In this document: one piece after another, positions 1-10,799 of the stretch
Position numbering within the stretch: position 1 is the stretch's first letter
Layout: each line of letters begins with the position of its first letter
Source: Isochrysis galbana
Taxonomy: Eukaryota > Haptophyta > Isochrysidales > Isochrysidaceae
Length of the DNA stretch: 50,204 nucleotides
Reading direction: 5' to 3'
Assembly (NCBI GenBank): GCA_018136815.1
Contig: CM030942.1
Span: forward strand, 472,380 to 522,583
Program-made: the position numbers and the translations under genes
Notes under the pieces: generated by a model
The model's database searches: none
Told to the model about the DNA's origin: nothing
Seen by the model: only the letters and a program-made list of their open reading frames with translations

Positions 1-54
1 GTTTACAGCACGTAATGCGTAATGTTACTAAATTTGTAATGTGAAATCGAAGAG

Positions 55-118
55 GCTGCGACCTCAGGTTAGGTTGCGTTCTTGGCAAATTCCCCCATAA
101 GGATGGTATAAGTTCTAC
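55..118. repeat. Dispersed repeat, also at 18107-18182
   Basis: This stretch resembles 18107-18182. Both carry CAACCTCAGGTT- or GACCTCAGGTT-like sequence, then CCCCCAT, a GGTATAA motif and TTCTACTTG. The two copies are diverged. The origin is not recognised. The GGTATAA could be a promoter element or chance. The flanks up to about 420 hold a pyrimidine-rich tract and nothing else I can support. Confidence 0.4.
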
Positions 119-423
119 TTGCACGCCTCCCCCCCCCGCCCCTTCCTCCCCCCCTCTGCCCTCTCTCCTCTCCCTGTCCATCTTCAATCCATCCCTCTCC
201 CCTCCTCTCTGTGAGCTGTGATTGACGACACGGCTTGGTTGAGGCTAACTCCGGCTCTTGCGCGCAGCATGCATGCACGCCCTCACTCGCACGGAATATG
301 ATACCACAATCCTACCCATCTCATTTTGCTTGATAATGATAATACATAGATAGATCACGGGCCACGCACACATCTTTACACACGTCGTCGGCACACCATA
401 GTAACAAAGTAACAAATCATAAA

Positions 424-590
424 TCACCATCTGTGCTCGATGCCGGAACTTTCATCCGCTGGTTGCAATTGAATCGCAATAATACTGACGCCTCCACTTG
501 ATCCGCCAAAGAGGACGCACGATTTGCACCAAACATACACTGCCTCATGGTTGTCGTTGTGGTGGTGCCCCTGGACGTTGAGGTTGTCGT
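424..590 (-). pseudogene. hAT transposase C-terminal fragment
   Basis: The minus strand encodes a piece containing MRQCMFGANRASSLADQVEA and then a short LLRFN motif. It aligns in order with the C-terminus of the hAT transposase copy at 10175-10320 (LMQCSFGAHRDRSLSDQLE, then MLRYN). In hAT transposases this segment follows the SASxERVFS dimerisation motif. No SASxERVFS is visible upstream here and the upstream frame becomes low-complexity, so this is a relic. The match to the second copy in the window is direct; the family name comes from the general hAT C-terminal signature. Confidence 0.6.
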
Positions 591-1014
591 TCCTGCGCAA
601 GCGCGCCGTGGCGCGCCTCGAGCGGCTCGATACTGCGCAAGGACAAGGGAATGACAAGCAGTTGAGTGACGGTGACGCCCAAGCGCGTGAGCAAGGGCAA
701 GGGAGGGCAAGGGCAGCAAGCTAGGCTGTGTGACTCACTCGCCGCGTCGCACGCGCAAGCGCATGGTGACTGATGATGCAGCAATGCAGCTGCCCCAAAC
801 GGAGATCCGCGAGCCACGAGCGGCATGAGGGTGATTGTGCAGTGGTAGGGCGACACGCGGGCAGGGGCAAGCAGTGCAAGCCCACAAGCCCACCTTGTGG
901 CATTCTGGCAGCCGAGAGCCCTCGTCACCCCCCTCCACCTCTCACTCTCACTCGCAGCTTGCTCTCCGAAGTAACGGACAAAAGAGTTTTTTTTTGGTGC
1001 CACCGCCTCAACAC

Positions 1015-1111
1015 ACGCCCAAATATCCCAGGCATATCCAAAAGATATCCATTTCCGGCAAAGCTGCCCAAATATCCAAATAGATATCCGGGATATCCTG
1101 GCCTACCCCTA
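1015..1111. mobile_element. hAT-type element end with repeated AATATCC subterminal motifs
   Basis: The stretch has repeated CCCAAATATCC units and ends in GGCCTACCCCTA. This is the organisation of the right end of the 795-bp hAT element at 9991-10785, which ends GCTTACCCCTA after repeated CCCAAATATCC. The opposite end is not visible upstream, so it is a truncated copy. It abuts, and apparently interrupts, an ORF1-like reading frame at 1128-1323. Confidence 0.5.
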
Positions 1112-1127
1112 GTCAGGTTCTGCTTGT

Positions 1128-1323
1128 CAGCAGGGAACAGGACTTTGCCTGCTCCCTGCTTCTGTGGCTGCCTGGGAGGCGAGGGTGGCGGCGCCATCTC
1201 GACGTCGTTGTCAGGCGGTGCTGAGGCCTGCGAGCGCTTCGGCTCCGGCGGCTTGGGGCGGCCCCGTTGGGGCGTCGTGACGGCGGGGGGCTGGGAGAGG
1301 GGAGCGGTCGGCGCGCGCTCCAT
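1128..1323 (-). pseudogene. Retroelement ORF1-like N-terminus (MERAPTAPLSQPP type)
   Basis: Reading leftwards from an ATG at 1323, the minus strand encodes MERAPTAPLSQPP, then RGRPKPPEPKRSQ and a DNDVEMAPP motif. The same protein start occurs at 41093-41371 on the plus strand (MQRAPTAPLSQPP) with very high identity. The basic RGRPKPP patch resembles an AT-hook, which is an inference. Just upstream of the ATG is the palindrome AAAACTAT..ATAGTTTT at about 1327-1347, also present at the 41-kb copy. Homology stops near 1128, where a hAT-type terminus begins. Confidence 0.6.
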
Positions 1324-1554
1324 CGCTAAAACTATAACAATAGTTTTTGTCGACTTACGAGTACTAGTATCCGTACGTAGAAATGGCCTCAATTGCCGCG
1401 CACGAGTTTCGCGCGGCCGGATCTCCCCGACGGCAGACCACTCGAAAGCATTGCCCTCGAGTTCGTCCGCCTCCACCGTTCCCCAGACTGTGGGCGTGGC
1501 CAGGGCGCCGTGCGGCATCGCCAGCTCCTGCGCCATTTGACTCGGGGAGTAGGA

Positions 1555-1850
1555 GCGGGCAAGGGAGGGGAGGGAGGGGAGGGAGGGAAGGGAGGGGAGG
1601 GAGGGGAGGGAGGGGAGGGAAGAAGAGCGAGCGAGTGATCAAGGCAGTGAGGGAGTAAGCGAGGGAGCGAGGGAGTGAGCAGGCGGCTAGGGAGACAGTG
1701 AGACGAGTGGGGAGTGGGACGAGGGATGCGAGAGAGGCGGGGCAGGCGCGGGCGGCGAGGGGGTGAGGGAGGTAAAGGAGGGAGGGAGGGAACGGGCAAG
1801 TGACGGAGGGAGGCAAGGGAGGTAGGAGCGGGAGGAAGGAGAGAGGGAGT
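1555..1850 (+). repeat. Purine-rich simple repeat tract (GGGAGGGGA)n
   Basis: About 300 bp is dominated by GGGAGGGGAGG and GAGCGAGGGAGT units. Long open frames across it on both strands are artefacts of the repeat. The tract could form G-quadruplex or triplex DNA. No gene is visible between about 1330 and 3250 apart from the mobile pieces listed separately. Confidence 0.85.
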
Positions 1851-1959
1851 GAGCCGTGACTGGGACTCTCCGCTCTCCGCGCGCGCGCCTGCTGCGTCTT
1901 CTCGTGCGTGCGTACGGAGTTTTGTTTTTGTCCGCAGGTATGAGTTTTGTTTTTGCTCC

Positions 1960-2047
1960 TACCTGATACCTGATATCAGGTCGTCAGCTCCAGAGGACCT
2001 GATATCATGGTATCAGGACCTGATATCAGCCTGACGTCCCATCACTG
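1960..2047. mobile_element. hAT MITE terminus (CCATCACTG end)
   Basis: The segment carries several copies of the palindrome CCTGATATCAGG and ends with CCCATCACTG at 2047. The intact 451-bp element at 28589-29039 has the same terminal CAGTGATGG and the same GATATCAG subterminal repeats. Only one end is recognisable. It directly abuts the retroposon fragment at 2048-2246, in mid-element relative to other copies, so it probably inserted into that retroposon. Confidence 0.5.
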
Positions 2048-2246
2048 ATGGGCTGGCCACGACAGGCCAGGACGCGCGAGGCAGGCGTGCCTGCCAGGGA
2101 GAGAGTGGGTCAGCAGGGCAGTGGCCTCCTGGCAAGCCATCTGACATGACAGGAAGATGAGTGGTTCCTCCCCCATGGCAGGGGAGGAGTGGAGAGAGGG
2201 GGGGGCTCGTGCCCCCCCATGGGGCAACCAAGTATAAACTTAGTTG
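2048..2246 (-). mobile_element. Retroposon fragment with 5' hairpin terminus (copy A)
   Basis: This 199-bp piece matches the right-hand ends of the two bounded retroposons at 8881-9755 and 15283-16037. Shared landmarks are GGGCTGGCCACG, CTCCTGGCA, TTCCTCCCCCATGGC, GGCTCGTGCCCCCCC and a terminal AAGTATAAACTTAGTTG. By comparison the element is on the minus strand with its 5' end at 2246. The remainder is cut off at 2047 by a hAT-type terminus. No target duplication can be tested. Confidence 0.65.
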
Positions 2247-2259
2247 ACTTTTTCACGTA

Positions 2260-3250
2260 AACTTAGACGATTCTAAAGTCTTTTGCAAAGTGTTTCCAGT
2301 GAGTATAAGCCCGGTAAAGCCAAGTTAAAACTGAGTTCGCACCGAGTTTGCACTTGCACTAAGTTCGACTCTGACTTCGACTTCGACTGACTTCGAACCT
2401 CAGTTCGAACTCAGTGTCGAAGTCGAAGTCGAACTGGTCGAACTTGAGCGTCGAACTCAACATTTTTGCATGTGAATTCTTTTTGCATTCTTGCGCCATA
2501 GCGCCATAGGCCATAGGCCATAGCGGATAGCGGCCTCTCGGCCTCTCCCACTCCCAGGCCCAGATGGGACAATAGGCTTCTAATAGGTTCTATTAAGAGG
2601 TCAAGAGGCCTACCAGACCTGTTACCTGTTAATAGGTAATAGGTAAAAAAAGACCTTTCAATATTTTCGCCTCGCGCGTGGCTATAGGCCTATACTATAG
2701 GTACCGCTATCGTAGCCACGCCCAAATCATCCCAGATCCCTTCCTCTCCCTAGTAACTTAGCTCAGAAGTCAGAAGCCAATCATATTCATAATGTACATC
2801 ACATACTGATACATCTATAATATTAGTAAAATGAGTTTTATTTTGACCTGTTACGGACCTATTGCGACCTGTTAAGAGGTCCTCTTAATAGGAAGAGGCC
2901 CCCGAAACCTGTTGACCTTGTACCTGTTGTCCCATCCGGGCTCCCAGGCCGCCAACTTCCTGCGTCATACTATGAGAGTCATACCCCATGCCCCACATCA
3001 CCCTCCACCCTCCACAGGGGCCTGAAGGTGGGCCACTCCCTCGCTGCCAGCGCTCGCCACCCGCCGCTCGCCGTAATACCGGGGGTAGGCACTCCCGTCC
3101 GTGTACCACCTGAAACCTTGCAGTACTTTACTCGATACTCGATACTTGAGTAGAGTACTCAAGTATTCGGTTTTTGTTTTTGTCCCCCCCCCCCGCCCCT
3201 ACTGCTGCGCCCCCCCCCCTCTCCGTCTTCTCCGTTCAAAAGGTGCGGCG
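2260..3250. other. Intergenic, low-complexity and diverged repeats
   Basis: No credible coding frame is visible. The stretch holds GTCGAACT/AGTTCGAC repeats (about 2330-2460), nested GGCCATAGC and CCTGTTAATAGG repeats, and at 2650-2690 a CCTTTCAATATTTTCGCCTCG motif. That motif resembles the ends of the LINE-related units at 34066 and 46328. Nothing else is supported. Confidence 0.6.
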
Positions 3251-3252
3251 CG

Positions 3253-6200
3253 ATGGCGGCGGCGCTGGCCGACGTGGAGGCCCAGAGCCTCTCGATGCTG
3301 AAGCGGGAGGCGGCGGTGCACTCTGGCCGCCTGATCGCGTGCAGCGGTCGTTTCGCCGTCTACGCCATTCCTTCGGGCGTGCTGCGCGTGCTCGACCGGC
3401 AGAGCGAGGCGCTCGGCCTGCTGAGAGGCCATGCGAGAGAGGTGAGAGAGAGAGGTGGGGCGGGTGGAGGGAGAGAGAGAGAGAACGGGGGGGGGGGCAG
3501 GAGGGGGGGGCGATTGGGAGAGAGAGGGGGGGGGGGTGGGGGGGGAAAGGGGGGGGGGGGGGGGGGGGAGAGGGGGAAGGTGGGGGAGAGAGGTGGGGGA
3601 AAGGGGGAGAGGGGAATGGGGGGCGAGGAGAGGGAGAGGGAGGGGGAGGGAGAGGGGGAGAGGGGTGAGGGTGGGGGGGAGAGAGAGAGGAGAGAGATGC
3701 GGAGAAGGAGAGAGGGAGAGAGGAAGGTGAGAGAGATAGTAGGGAGGGAGGGGGGGAGAGAAGAAGGGAAGGAGAAGGCGGGGGGGGATGAGGAGGCAGG
3801 AGCTGCAAAAGGGGGGGGGGTAAGAGGTAGGGGGAAGGCAGGGAGCTGGGGAGGGGGTGGGGGTGAGCAGGGAGAATCGGGCGTGACGGGCACGAATAGT
3901 GCGAGGTAGCGCTGGAAGGGCGGAGCACGGGATTACGGGGGTCGGGCTGGGGCAGGCGGAGTACATACGCGACTTCTTTTTGAGTTCGCGAAGGAGGACA
4001 TGAAGTATGGGCGAGGCAGGGCGTACGGTGGCCACAAGGGATGGGAACCATGCACCCGACCTCACCGACTTGTGCGCATACAGGCGGTCGACATCCACTT
4101 TCTCAACGATGGGAGCGGTGGGACTAGCACTGATAATCTAGTTGCGAGCGTGGCCAATGATGGCAAGCTTTTTGTATGGCGGTTGCGCGCCACGGACGGC
4201 TCAATCGACAGCGAGCAGCTCTTTGCAACGACGGGGGACGTGGCACTTGCTGGGCAGAACGACCGAGTGGCGTTATGTTCATTGCCAAGCGGGTCCGTAA
4301 TGTTGGCCGCCATTCTAGGCGGTAAGGCGCTCGTCTGGGAGGACGCTTGGGACGAGATGGGGGACACCAATGCCAAGGCAACACAGCCAGCATCAGGCAT
4401 CACGGCGCCGCTCACGGCGCTCGACATGATGCCAGTGGGCGGCGGCGGCGCGGCGGCCATCGCAGTTGGCGCGGCGGACGGCTCAGTGAGCGTCTGCGCG
4501 TACATTCCCGGCTCGGGCGTCAGCTTCGTGTCGGCGCCGTTCGCGGCGCACGCGGGTGGCCGGTGGGGTGGGGTGGCGTCGGTGACTTTCTGTGAGCGCT
4601 CCGCTGCTGCTCACCGCACCACGCTGCTCACCGCTGGCGAAGGCAGCTACAAGATTTGCCTGTGGAGCGTCGATGTCTCTGGAGCTGAGCCGCCTGAGTG
4701 TATCCACACACTCGCTGTACCCGACCTGCCCGGCGCGCCGCCCAGGTGTCCGCTCCTGGCTGCGCTCGAGAGGGAAGCGCGCCTGCTGCTCATTGTCTCG
4801 TCTGCCGCAGGCACCGGTACTCAGCCGTCCACCATTCTGGCCTATCAGCTAAGCAGCGATCTAAGCAGCCTCTCGCCGACTGGCCAGTTCAACGCCAACG
4901 CGCGCGTCCTCTCCTTCTCACCGATCTCCTCGTCCGCCGACTTGAGCAACGGCGGCCCGCCGCCGCCGCCGCCCGGACGCGACGTGCAGTTGCTCTGCGT
5001 GCAGACCAATGGCGTCCAGTGTCTCACGATTCACGCGGACCAGATTGGCGAGGGAGACGCAGCCGCAGCGCCTGTCCCGCCACTTCCCGCGGCCCTGGCA
5101 GCACTTTCAATGACGGCGCCCGCACCTGCTGCCTCTTTGGCGCCTGCGCAGGCCATCCCGATGGCGGCACGGAAGCTCTCTGGCTCCTTCCCCAAGCCTC
5201 CTCCCACACCGCCGCCGGCGCCCCCCCGGTCTGACACCACCGTCGGCCCGACGGAAGACACAGGAGCCCCCGCCGCCTCCACTCCAGTGCGACTTTCGCC
5301 CGTCCTTCCCCCACCAGGCCTGCTAGCGCCGCCCGTGGCCCCCGTGGCTGTGCCCGCGGCTCCCGTTGCAGCGCCTGCAGCACTCGTACCGTCCATGGCC
5401 GACATGGCCGCGAGTGTGGCAGCCGCGGCCTCGACGAGCGCCGCGCAAGAGGTCAGCGCGCTGCTGGCAACTAACCAGTCGGCGCTCCTCGATGCGATGC
5501 GGCAAGAGTTTGCCGCGATGATTAAGCAGGTGCGGGCTCGCGCTCCAACCCCTGCGTACGAGCGCTTTCCTCGAATGCCATCCCCGCTCCTTAGGTTTCT
5601 TTCCCCTGCTGATTCTTTCCGGTCGTCCTTTTTTTTTGCCTCAGATGCAGGCCGAGGCGGAGCAGCGCCGCGCAGCGGAGGTCGCCGCCTTGCGCTCATC
5701 GATCGTGTCGGCCGTCGCCGCTGCGATGACCGATGCCGCCCCTGCGATCGGTGCCGCCATCCGCCCTCCTCTACCTCCGCCTGTAGATCAGGCCTCCCTC
5801 CAAGCTGCCTTGGCAACCACGTTGCCGCAAATCGTCGAGCAATCTCTCTCAACGACGTTTCTTCCCCTCCTCGCCACCTCGCTTGCTGCATCGCTCACGG
5901 GCCCCATCGCCGCCACTGTCGAGATGGCCATTGAGCGTAGTATCGCCACAAAGGTGAAGGGCCCGCTGACCGCGCCGCATCGAGGCGCGCCGTTGTGCTT
6001 TGCCCCCACGGAGTTGCATGCACACGTCTCCGGCGTCGCCTCGACTGCGCACATTTTGATTGTGTTTGAGTGGGCTTGCGCCGCTTTGTTGAGTGGATTC
6101 TCTGGCCGTTGCCCAGATCCCGTCGGCAGTTGACTCGACGCTTCGTGCAACCGTTGGGCCCGCCGCGGAAGAATCGCTGCGTACGGCGTTCAGCCAGATG

Positions 6201-7514
6201 CTCATCCCTGCCTATGAGCGGTCGACCAAGGCTATGTTCGAGCAGATCCATGCCACGTTCACCAGCGGCACCACCGACATTACGGAGGCCGTGAGCAATC
6301 AGGTGCGTCGACCCTATTGCCTGCGTCGACCCTGTCGCCAAGCGGATTTATGTCAGAACGCCTTGGCACCCCATGCGCCTGAAAGATCGACATTGCCCCC
6401 CCCGCCCTTGTTCAGGTCCGCTCGAGCCTCACGCCGCTTGCAGCCGTCGAGCAGCGTCTTGCCAATCTCGTTACCGAAACCCAGGCCTCCATCGGCGCCT
6501 CTCTTGCCGATGCTGCTGCCGCAACTTCTGCAGCGTCCGCTGCCGCCGCTAGCCTGGCGAATGCCGCCACACTACCTCCGCACACCAACCCTTCGCGCCC
6601 CGCGACATCGTCCGCTGCTCGATCCGTCTTCGACTCGCCAGGCAACTTGGGCGGGCAAAATGGCGCCCCACCCTCCACGCCAACGCGTCCGGGAGCTGTC
6701 CCCGCCCATACTATCGCCGGAGGCGATGCGGCAGCAATGCTGCAACACTTTAAGCGGACGATGGAGCTGCAGGACCTGCTGGCGAAGGGGGAGCACGAGC
6801 GAGCTTTTGCGAGCGCACTGCAGGTGAGTAGATAACATTAGCATCCTCGCCACGCACCCAATTGCTCCGCGCGCCTGCACATTGACGACTACAAACAACA
6901 CGATGTGTCAACGTGCCCGGTGCGAGGATTCCATCACGCTACGCCGGGTTGCTATAGACCCAGGAAACATTGACCCGCTCGTCCTCCCGCCCAACCCTCA
7001 CCTCCCGGAAGGCGCAATCCCCCGAGCTTCTCATCTGGCTGTGCAACAAAGCCGACCCCGCGACGCTCCTGTACCCACGGGTCGGGGCACCTCCATCGCA
7101 AGTAATTCTTACGTCTCTCGCCCAGCAGCTCGCAGCCAATGTGGGCACAGATACGGCGCTCAAGCTACGGTGGTTACAAGCCATCCTCCCAAGGATCGAT
7201 CCTCGTGATCGGCTCATCGCAGCCAACATCAAACGGCTCTTGGATCAGATCAGCGCCAATCTCCAGGTATAATGCCTTCAACACGACCCCCTGCCCACCC
7301 CTTGCTCCCTGCCCGCCAGCACATTGTTGGTAGACTGTCCACTATCATGGCAACACGTGGGTATTATGAGTGCTTGACCAGCACATGATGGTCACGTCGC
7401 TTGCGCCCTCGGCAGGCGTGCACCGAGGTGCTGGGTAATGCGGGCCATCCATCCCATGCATCGCTGCTCGCCGTCAGCGCTGTCGTCTCTCAGCTGCAAG
7501 CCATGGCGCGGTGA
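3253..7514 (+). CDS. EDC4: EDC4/Varicose-type mRNA-decapping scaffold, seven exons
   Basis: Exons by splice signals and frame: 3253-3441, 4084-5529, 5645-5953, 6117-6302, 6416-6823, 7012-7266, 7416-7514. All junctions keep phase 0 and give 963 aa. EDC4 (Varicose in plants) is the scaffold joining DCP1, DCP2 and other decapping factors in cytoplasmic P-bodies. Residues about 30-380 are WD40-like (VDIHFLND, DNLVASVANDGKLFVWRL). About 400-500 is a Pro/Ala/Ser linker, 500-800 is Ala-rich and probably coiled, and 820-963 is the helical C-terminal domain with LIWLCNK and LGTDTALKL-type motifs (here VGTDTALKLRWLQ). That C-terminal motif is the most diagnostic. The start is the first ATG in frame, after a pyrimidine-rich leader. 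The protein is shorter than animal EDC4 (about 1400 aa). The identification rests on motifs read by eye. Confidence 0.82.
3442..4083 (+). repeat. Poly-G/purine-rich first intron of the EDC4-like gene
   Basis: The intron starts GTGAGAGAG at 3442 and ends GCATACAG at 4083. From about 3450 to 3880 the sense strand is almost purely G and A, including an uninterrupted run of G near 3549-3568. The open frames here on both strands (poly-Gly/Arg or poly-Pro/Ser) are composition artefacts. The other introns of the gene are short (about 115-190 bp) and of mixed composition. Confidence 0.8.
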
Positions 7515-7519
7515 AGGAC

Positions 7520-8290
7520 TGTCTCTCGTTGGTGGCTTGCTACCCATGCTGACGCAGAGATGAGCTATGCTGCAACATCGTGGCTGGATAGGCAGGCGGC
7601 GTGCACAGCCAAGTGTTGCACGCAGCCGTCGACACGGTTGAGAACGCCCGCGGCCAAGGATCAAGCCTCGGGCGCGCGCTGTCGGCTGCAGCGGATAGAC
7701 GCCGGGCTCATGGGCTTCCAACCAAGCACCTAAGAATGACACTGCGCAAGTTGTATAAGGCTAAGTTGGCTGAGATAGGGATGAGTTGGGGCACAGTAAG
7801 AGGCGGTCAAGATGCTGCAGTTCGCGTCCTCGGCGCGCCCCTTGTACTCCACACCACAAACTCGCTGATTGATTCCAAGTCGTGCAAACATGCGCGCAAT
7901 ATGGGAATCGCCTGCTTAGCGGGAGGCAGCGGCGCATGCGCATAAATCCGGCACGGAAGTGTTAGCACGCCGAAAGTGCTCCGAGCGGTAAAGCAGCGCA
8001 CTCTCGTTCTCTACTTATCGCGTGTTACTTTGTAGCCACTTCTTTTTGCATTACGTCTTGTACTTCTTTTTGCTGCAACAAGCACGTGCTTCTTCCGCGG
8101 ACGACCCGGAGACGTATCGAAACCCATCGAATGCTGTGCTCGCTCCCGTAGCTTGATCAATCACATCGAGTTTCACGGAGCTATGTTACAAATTGATGAC
8201 TCATGCCCGCCCTTAACTTATGCAAATAAGTACTAGAGGCTGCCGCTTCGTGCGCGTGCCCGCTTCGTGGGCGTGCCCCTGTTCCCCCCA
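7520..8290. other. Intergenic region, no gene seen
   Basis: No frame here continues the upstream gene after its TGA at 7512-7514, and none has motif support. Near 8037-8085 is a partial direct repeat of CTTCTTTTTGC. Possible 3' end signals for the upstream gene were not identified with confidence. Confidence 0.5.
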
Positions 8291-8297
8291 GGCAATC

Positions 8298-9970
8298 ATG
8301 GCCCCCAGGAAGCCCGCCAGCAAGCCCAAGCCGCCGACGGGCCACTACACAGTCCATACCCGCGATACGCGCGCAGAACAGCGGGCGCGCGCGTCGTCGA
8401 AGACGTGCGCAGAGCAGCCGCGAACTACCGCTTGCACAGCGTTGGCGTCAAGGGGCCACGCTTGCAACAGGGGATTTCCCGGAGGCAACACGCGGCAAAG
8501 TGGCGTGGGAGCTGAAGAGGGGCACCTCTGATGATGACTCCCCACGGGATGCCAACCAACAGCTTCTCACAAACGCTGAGAGGCTCAAGTTGGCATCTTG
8601 GGTTCTGGCTCGCGCTGACGTTCACGACCCCCAAAACAGGCACCCGATTTCTGTAAAGGTACGCGCTGTGCTGGCAGAGCGGCACAGGTTCAACAAGACT
8701 AAAAAGTGCGGCAAGGGTACTATTCTTCTCAACACGCCACACGCCGGAGCTCAACCACCTCAATTAATTCCAATTCCAACATCGACCTGTCTCATCCATT
8801 CTTTCAGCACGCATTTATCCATGGTGGATGGTGGCGGGCTCGCGGTATCGACATCACCGACATCACCGAAGGGGTTTCGATAATAAAATAATCAATGTTA
8901 TATCCTAGCCAACCCCACTAGCTAATTGGACACAACTTTTCCGTCCCGGAATCCCGCCATGCCTGACGAGCCAGGTGTCCGAGTGATACCGGGGGGTGGG
9001 GGCACTGCCCCCTCCCCTCGATATTTGTCCTCCCCCCAGTGCACGCACCGACCCCGCGCACCCCAACGCGTCCTCTCCTCGAGTCCACGCTGGGGGAAAA
9101 CCCCTTTCGGGTAAAAGCAACGCGGGGGGGGGGGGGGGCACTCGTGAGATAGGGGCCCAGAAGCGCTAATCTCCCTCGCTAGTGCGAGTGGCCACGGCGA
9201 GCCGCGGCCCTTCCCTCCTGGCTCTGGCGCCCCCGTCTTCTCTTACCCAAACGGGGCGAGAAGACACGTTACTGCCGGAGGGGAGAGCTGCCGCTCCCCC
9301 CTCCCCTCCCTCTTCCCTTTTCCTCCTCTCTTCCCTGCGGCGGGGGCCCATGGCGCGCGCCTGCGGCCCCTCGCTCAGGTCCCCAGATGGCCTGCAGGGC
9401 CTGGGTGCACAGCTCAGGGGGCAGGTGAGGCTGGGGCATGGCCCTGGCCCCTCCTGCCTCTCCCTCGCTGGCGCTCCGCGGCCCTGCGGGTCGACTGGAG
9501 CTGGCTGGGGGGTCCTGAACCGGGGGGCCCAGGGGGAGGAGGGGCTGGTCAGAGGAATGGGCAGGCCACGACGGGCCAGGGCGGGCGAGTCAGGCGTGCC
9601 TGTGGGGAGAGGGATGGGTCAGCAGGGCTGTGTGCTCCTGGCAGGCCATCAGGCGTGCCAGGAGAGTGGGTGGATCCTCCCCCATGGCAGGGGAGGAGTG
9701 GAGAGAGAGGGGGGCTCGTGCCCCCCCATGGGCGAACTAAATATAAACTTAGTTGTCACCGAAGGGGTTTCGAGGGCAGAGGAGGAGAAGAGGTCACAAA
9801 AGCACAGGGAGGCCGTGGTAGAGAACCATTTCTTCGGCGAGTATGGGCTGGAGCGCGAGCTGATTGACGCAGGCGTGATGGATCCCCACACAAAAGCAAG
9901 TCATGCACACCTATGTCTATGTCTCTTGCACGCGCACCACGCACCACGCACCACGCATGTACAACGCTAA
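8298..9970 (+). pseudogene. Unrecognised gene split by a retroposon insertion
   Basis: A start at 8298 reads MAPRKPASKPKPPTGHYTVH. A second stretch (about 8500-8658) encodes LLTNAERLKLASWVLARAD and HDPQNRHPISVK. It is followed by a GT at 8659 and an AG at 8807. The next exon-like segment runs 8808-8880 (HAFIHGGWWRARGIDITDI, then TEGVS) and stops at the inserted retroposon. Removing the insert with one target copy restores an open frame from 9774 (RAEEEKRSQKHREAV, HFFGEYGLERELIDAGVMD). The first and second stretches lie in different frames, so there is a frameshift or an unseen intron. I recognise no family. The basic, helical character could suit a DNA-binding or transposase N-terminal domain. 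Confidence 0.45.
8881..9755 (-). mobile_element. Non-autonomous retroposon with 18-bp target duplication (copy B)
   Basis: The 875-bp insert is flanked by perfect copies of TCACCGAAGGGGTTTCGA at 8863-8880 and 9756-9773. Its right end is TATAAACTTAGTTG. Its left end is AT-rich (TAATAAAATAAT). Variable long duplications and an A/T-rich tail point to target-primed insertion with the element on the minus strand, 5' end at 9755. It shares its 5' half with copies at 2048-2246 and 15283-16037. A short minus-strand frame begins at an ATG just inside the 5' end (MGGHEPPSLSTPPLPW) but is not conserved in length. No reverse transcriptase is encoded, so it must be mobilised in trans. Confidence 0.85.
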
Positions 9971-9982
9971 CCTCTTTCATAA

Positions 9983-9990
9983 ACGCTAGC
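9983..9990. repeat. Target site duplication (left) of hAT element
   Basis: ACGCTAGC at 9983-9990 is repeated exactly at 10786-10793, on either side of the 795-bp inverted-repeat element. Eight base pairs is the duplication length expected for hAT transposases. Confidence 0.85.
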
Positions 9991-10785
9991 TAGGGGTAAG
10001 CACAAGTATCCCTCAAAAGACGCCCAAATATCCATGCAAAATATCTACAATATATCCATTGGAAAGCCCAAATATCCAGAAAATATCCATCAGTAAAAGC
10101 TTTGTATAAGGTATGCGCAGTTAGGTTGCTCAACATATTAAAGCCACATGCATATATATGTCACATAGAGCGCGTCAAGAGCCCTCTTTCTTGCGTTTGT
10201 TGCGATTGTATCGCAACATCACCGACACTTCCAATTGATCCGACAACGACCGGTCCCGATGAGCACCAAACGAGCACTGCATCAAAGAGAACACGCGCTC
10301 ACACGAAGCAGAATTAGGAGAGAGGCAAAAAAAAGGTTATTCGAGCAGCCAATGCCCACGTGGGGATTTTCGAGTGGTTGGGTGCCCACCATGCTAGGAC
10401 GTCTCTTGAAAAACTTTCCACGTCGGAATAGTCGATGTGAGTACCTTGGCAGGAAAGTAGGTAGGAAGAGAGCTCTCGCTGCAACCCATTACTCACATCG
10501 TAGATATTAGCAAAGCATGCCAAGGCGCTAAGACGCCGCACCCAAAGCTCATCGACCCGCCCGTATGCAAACGCCGGGTTGAATGAATGCGCGTAGGAGC
10601 CCTGTGAAGCGGTGTTGCTCCTTAGCTAACTACTGTTAAACGTGTTTACTGTTCTAGAACCCAACTAACCTGTATAGATATCCCAGCAAGAGCCCAAATA
10701 TCCCTGAAATATCTAGAGATATCTATGTGGAGCAAATCCACCCAAATATCCAAGACAAATATCCGGATACTTGTGCTTACCCCTA
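9991..10785. mobile_element. hAT-type DNA transposon, deleted copy with 8-bp duplication
   Basis: The element begins TAGGGGTAAGCACAAGTATC and ends with the reverse complement of that sequence, over about 20 bp. It is flanked by 8-bp ACGCTAGC duplications. Both ends carry arrays of CCCAAATATCC and related motifs, plausible transposase binding sites. Its 795 bp are far too short for a complete transposase but hold a degraded C-terminal part on the minus strand (10175-10541). A related terminus is seen at 1015-1111. Confidence 0.87.
10175..10541 (-). pseudogene. hAT transposase C-terminal region, frameshifted
   Basis: Reading leftwards from 10541, one frame gives CFANIYDVSNGLQRELSSYL, then SFSRDVLAWWAPN, matching the segment before and at the start of the hAT dimerisation domain. 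At the run of eight A on the plus strand near 10327-10334 the frame breaks. The next frame over continues with SPNSASCERVFSLMQCSFGA, SLSDQLEVSVMLRYN and a stop at 10175-10177. SASxERVFS is the conserved hAT dimerisation motif. The break in a homopolymer may be a mutation or a sequencing error. The N-terminal BED finger and catalytic core are absent. Confidence 0.75.
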
Positions 10786-10799
10786 ACGCTAGCCCGGTC

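Noticed and set aside
3450..3909. Long open frames of Gly/Arg or Pro/Ser on both strands
   Set aside because: They arise from purine-only sequence within an intron whose borders are fixed by the flanking exons.
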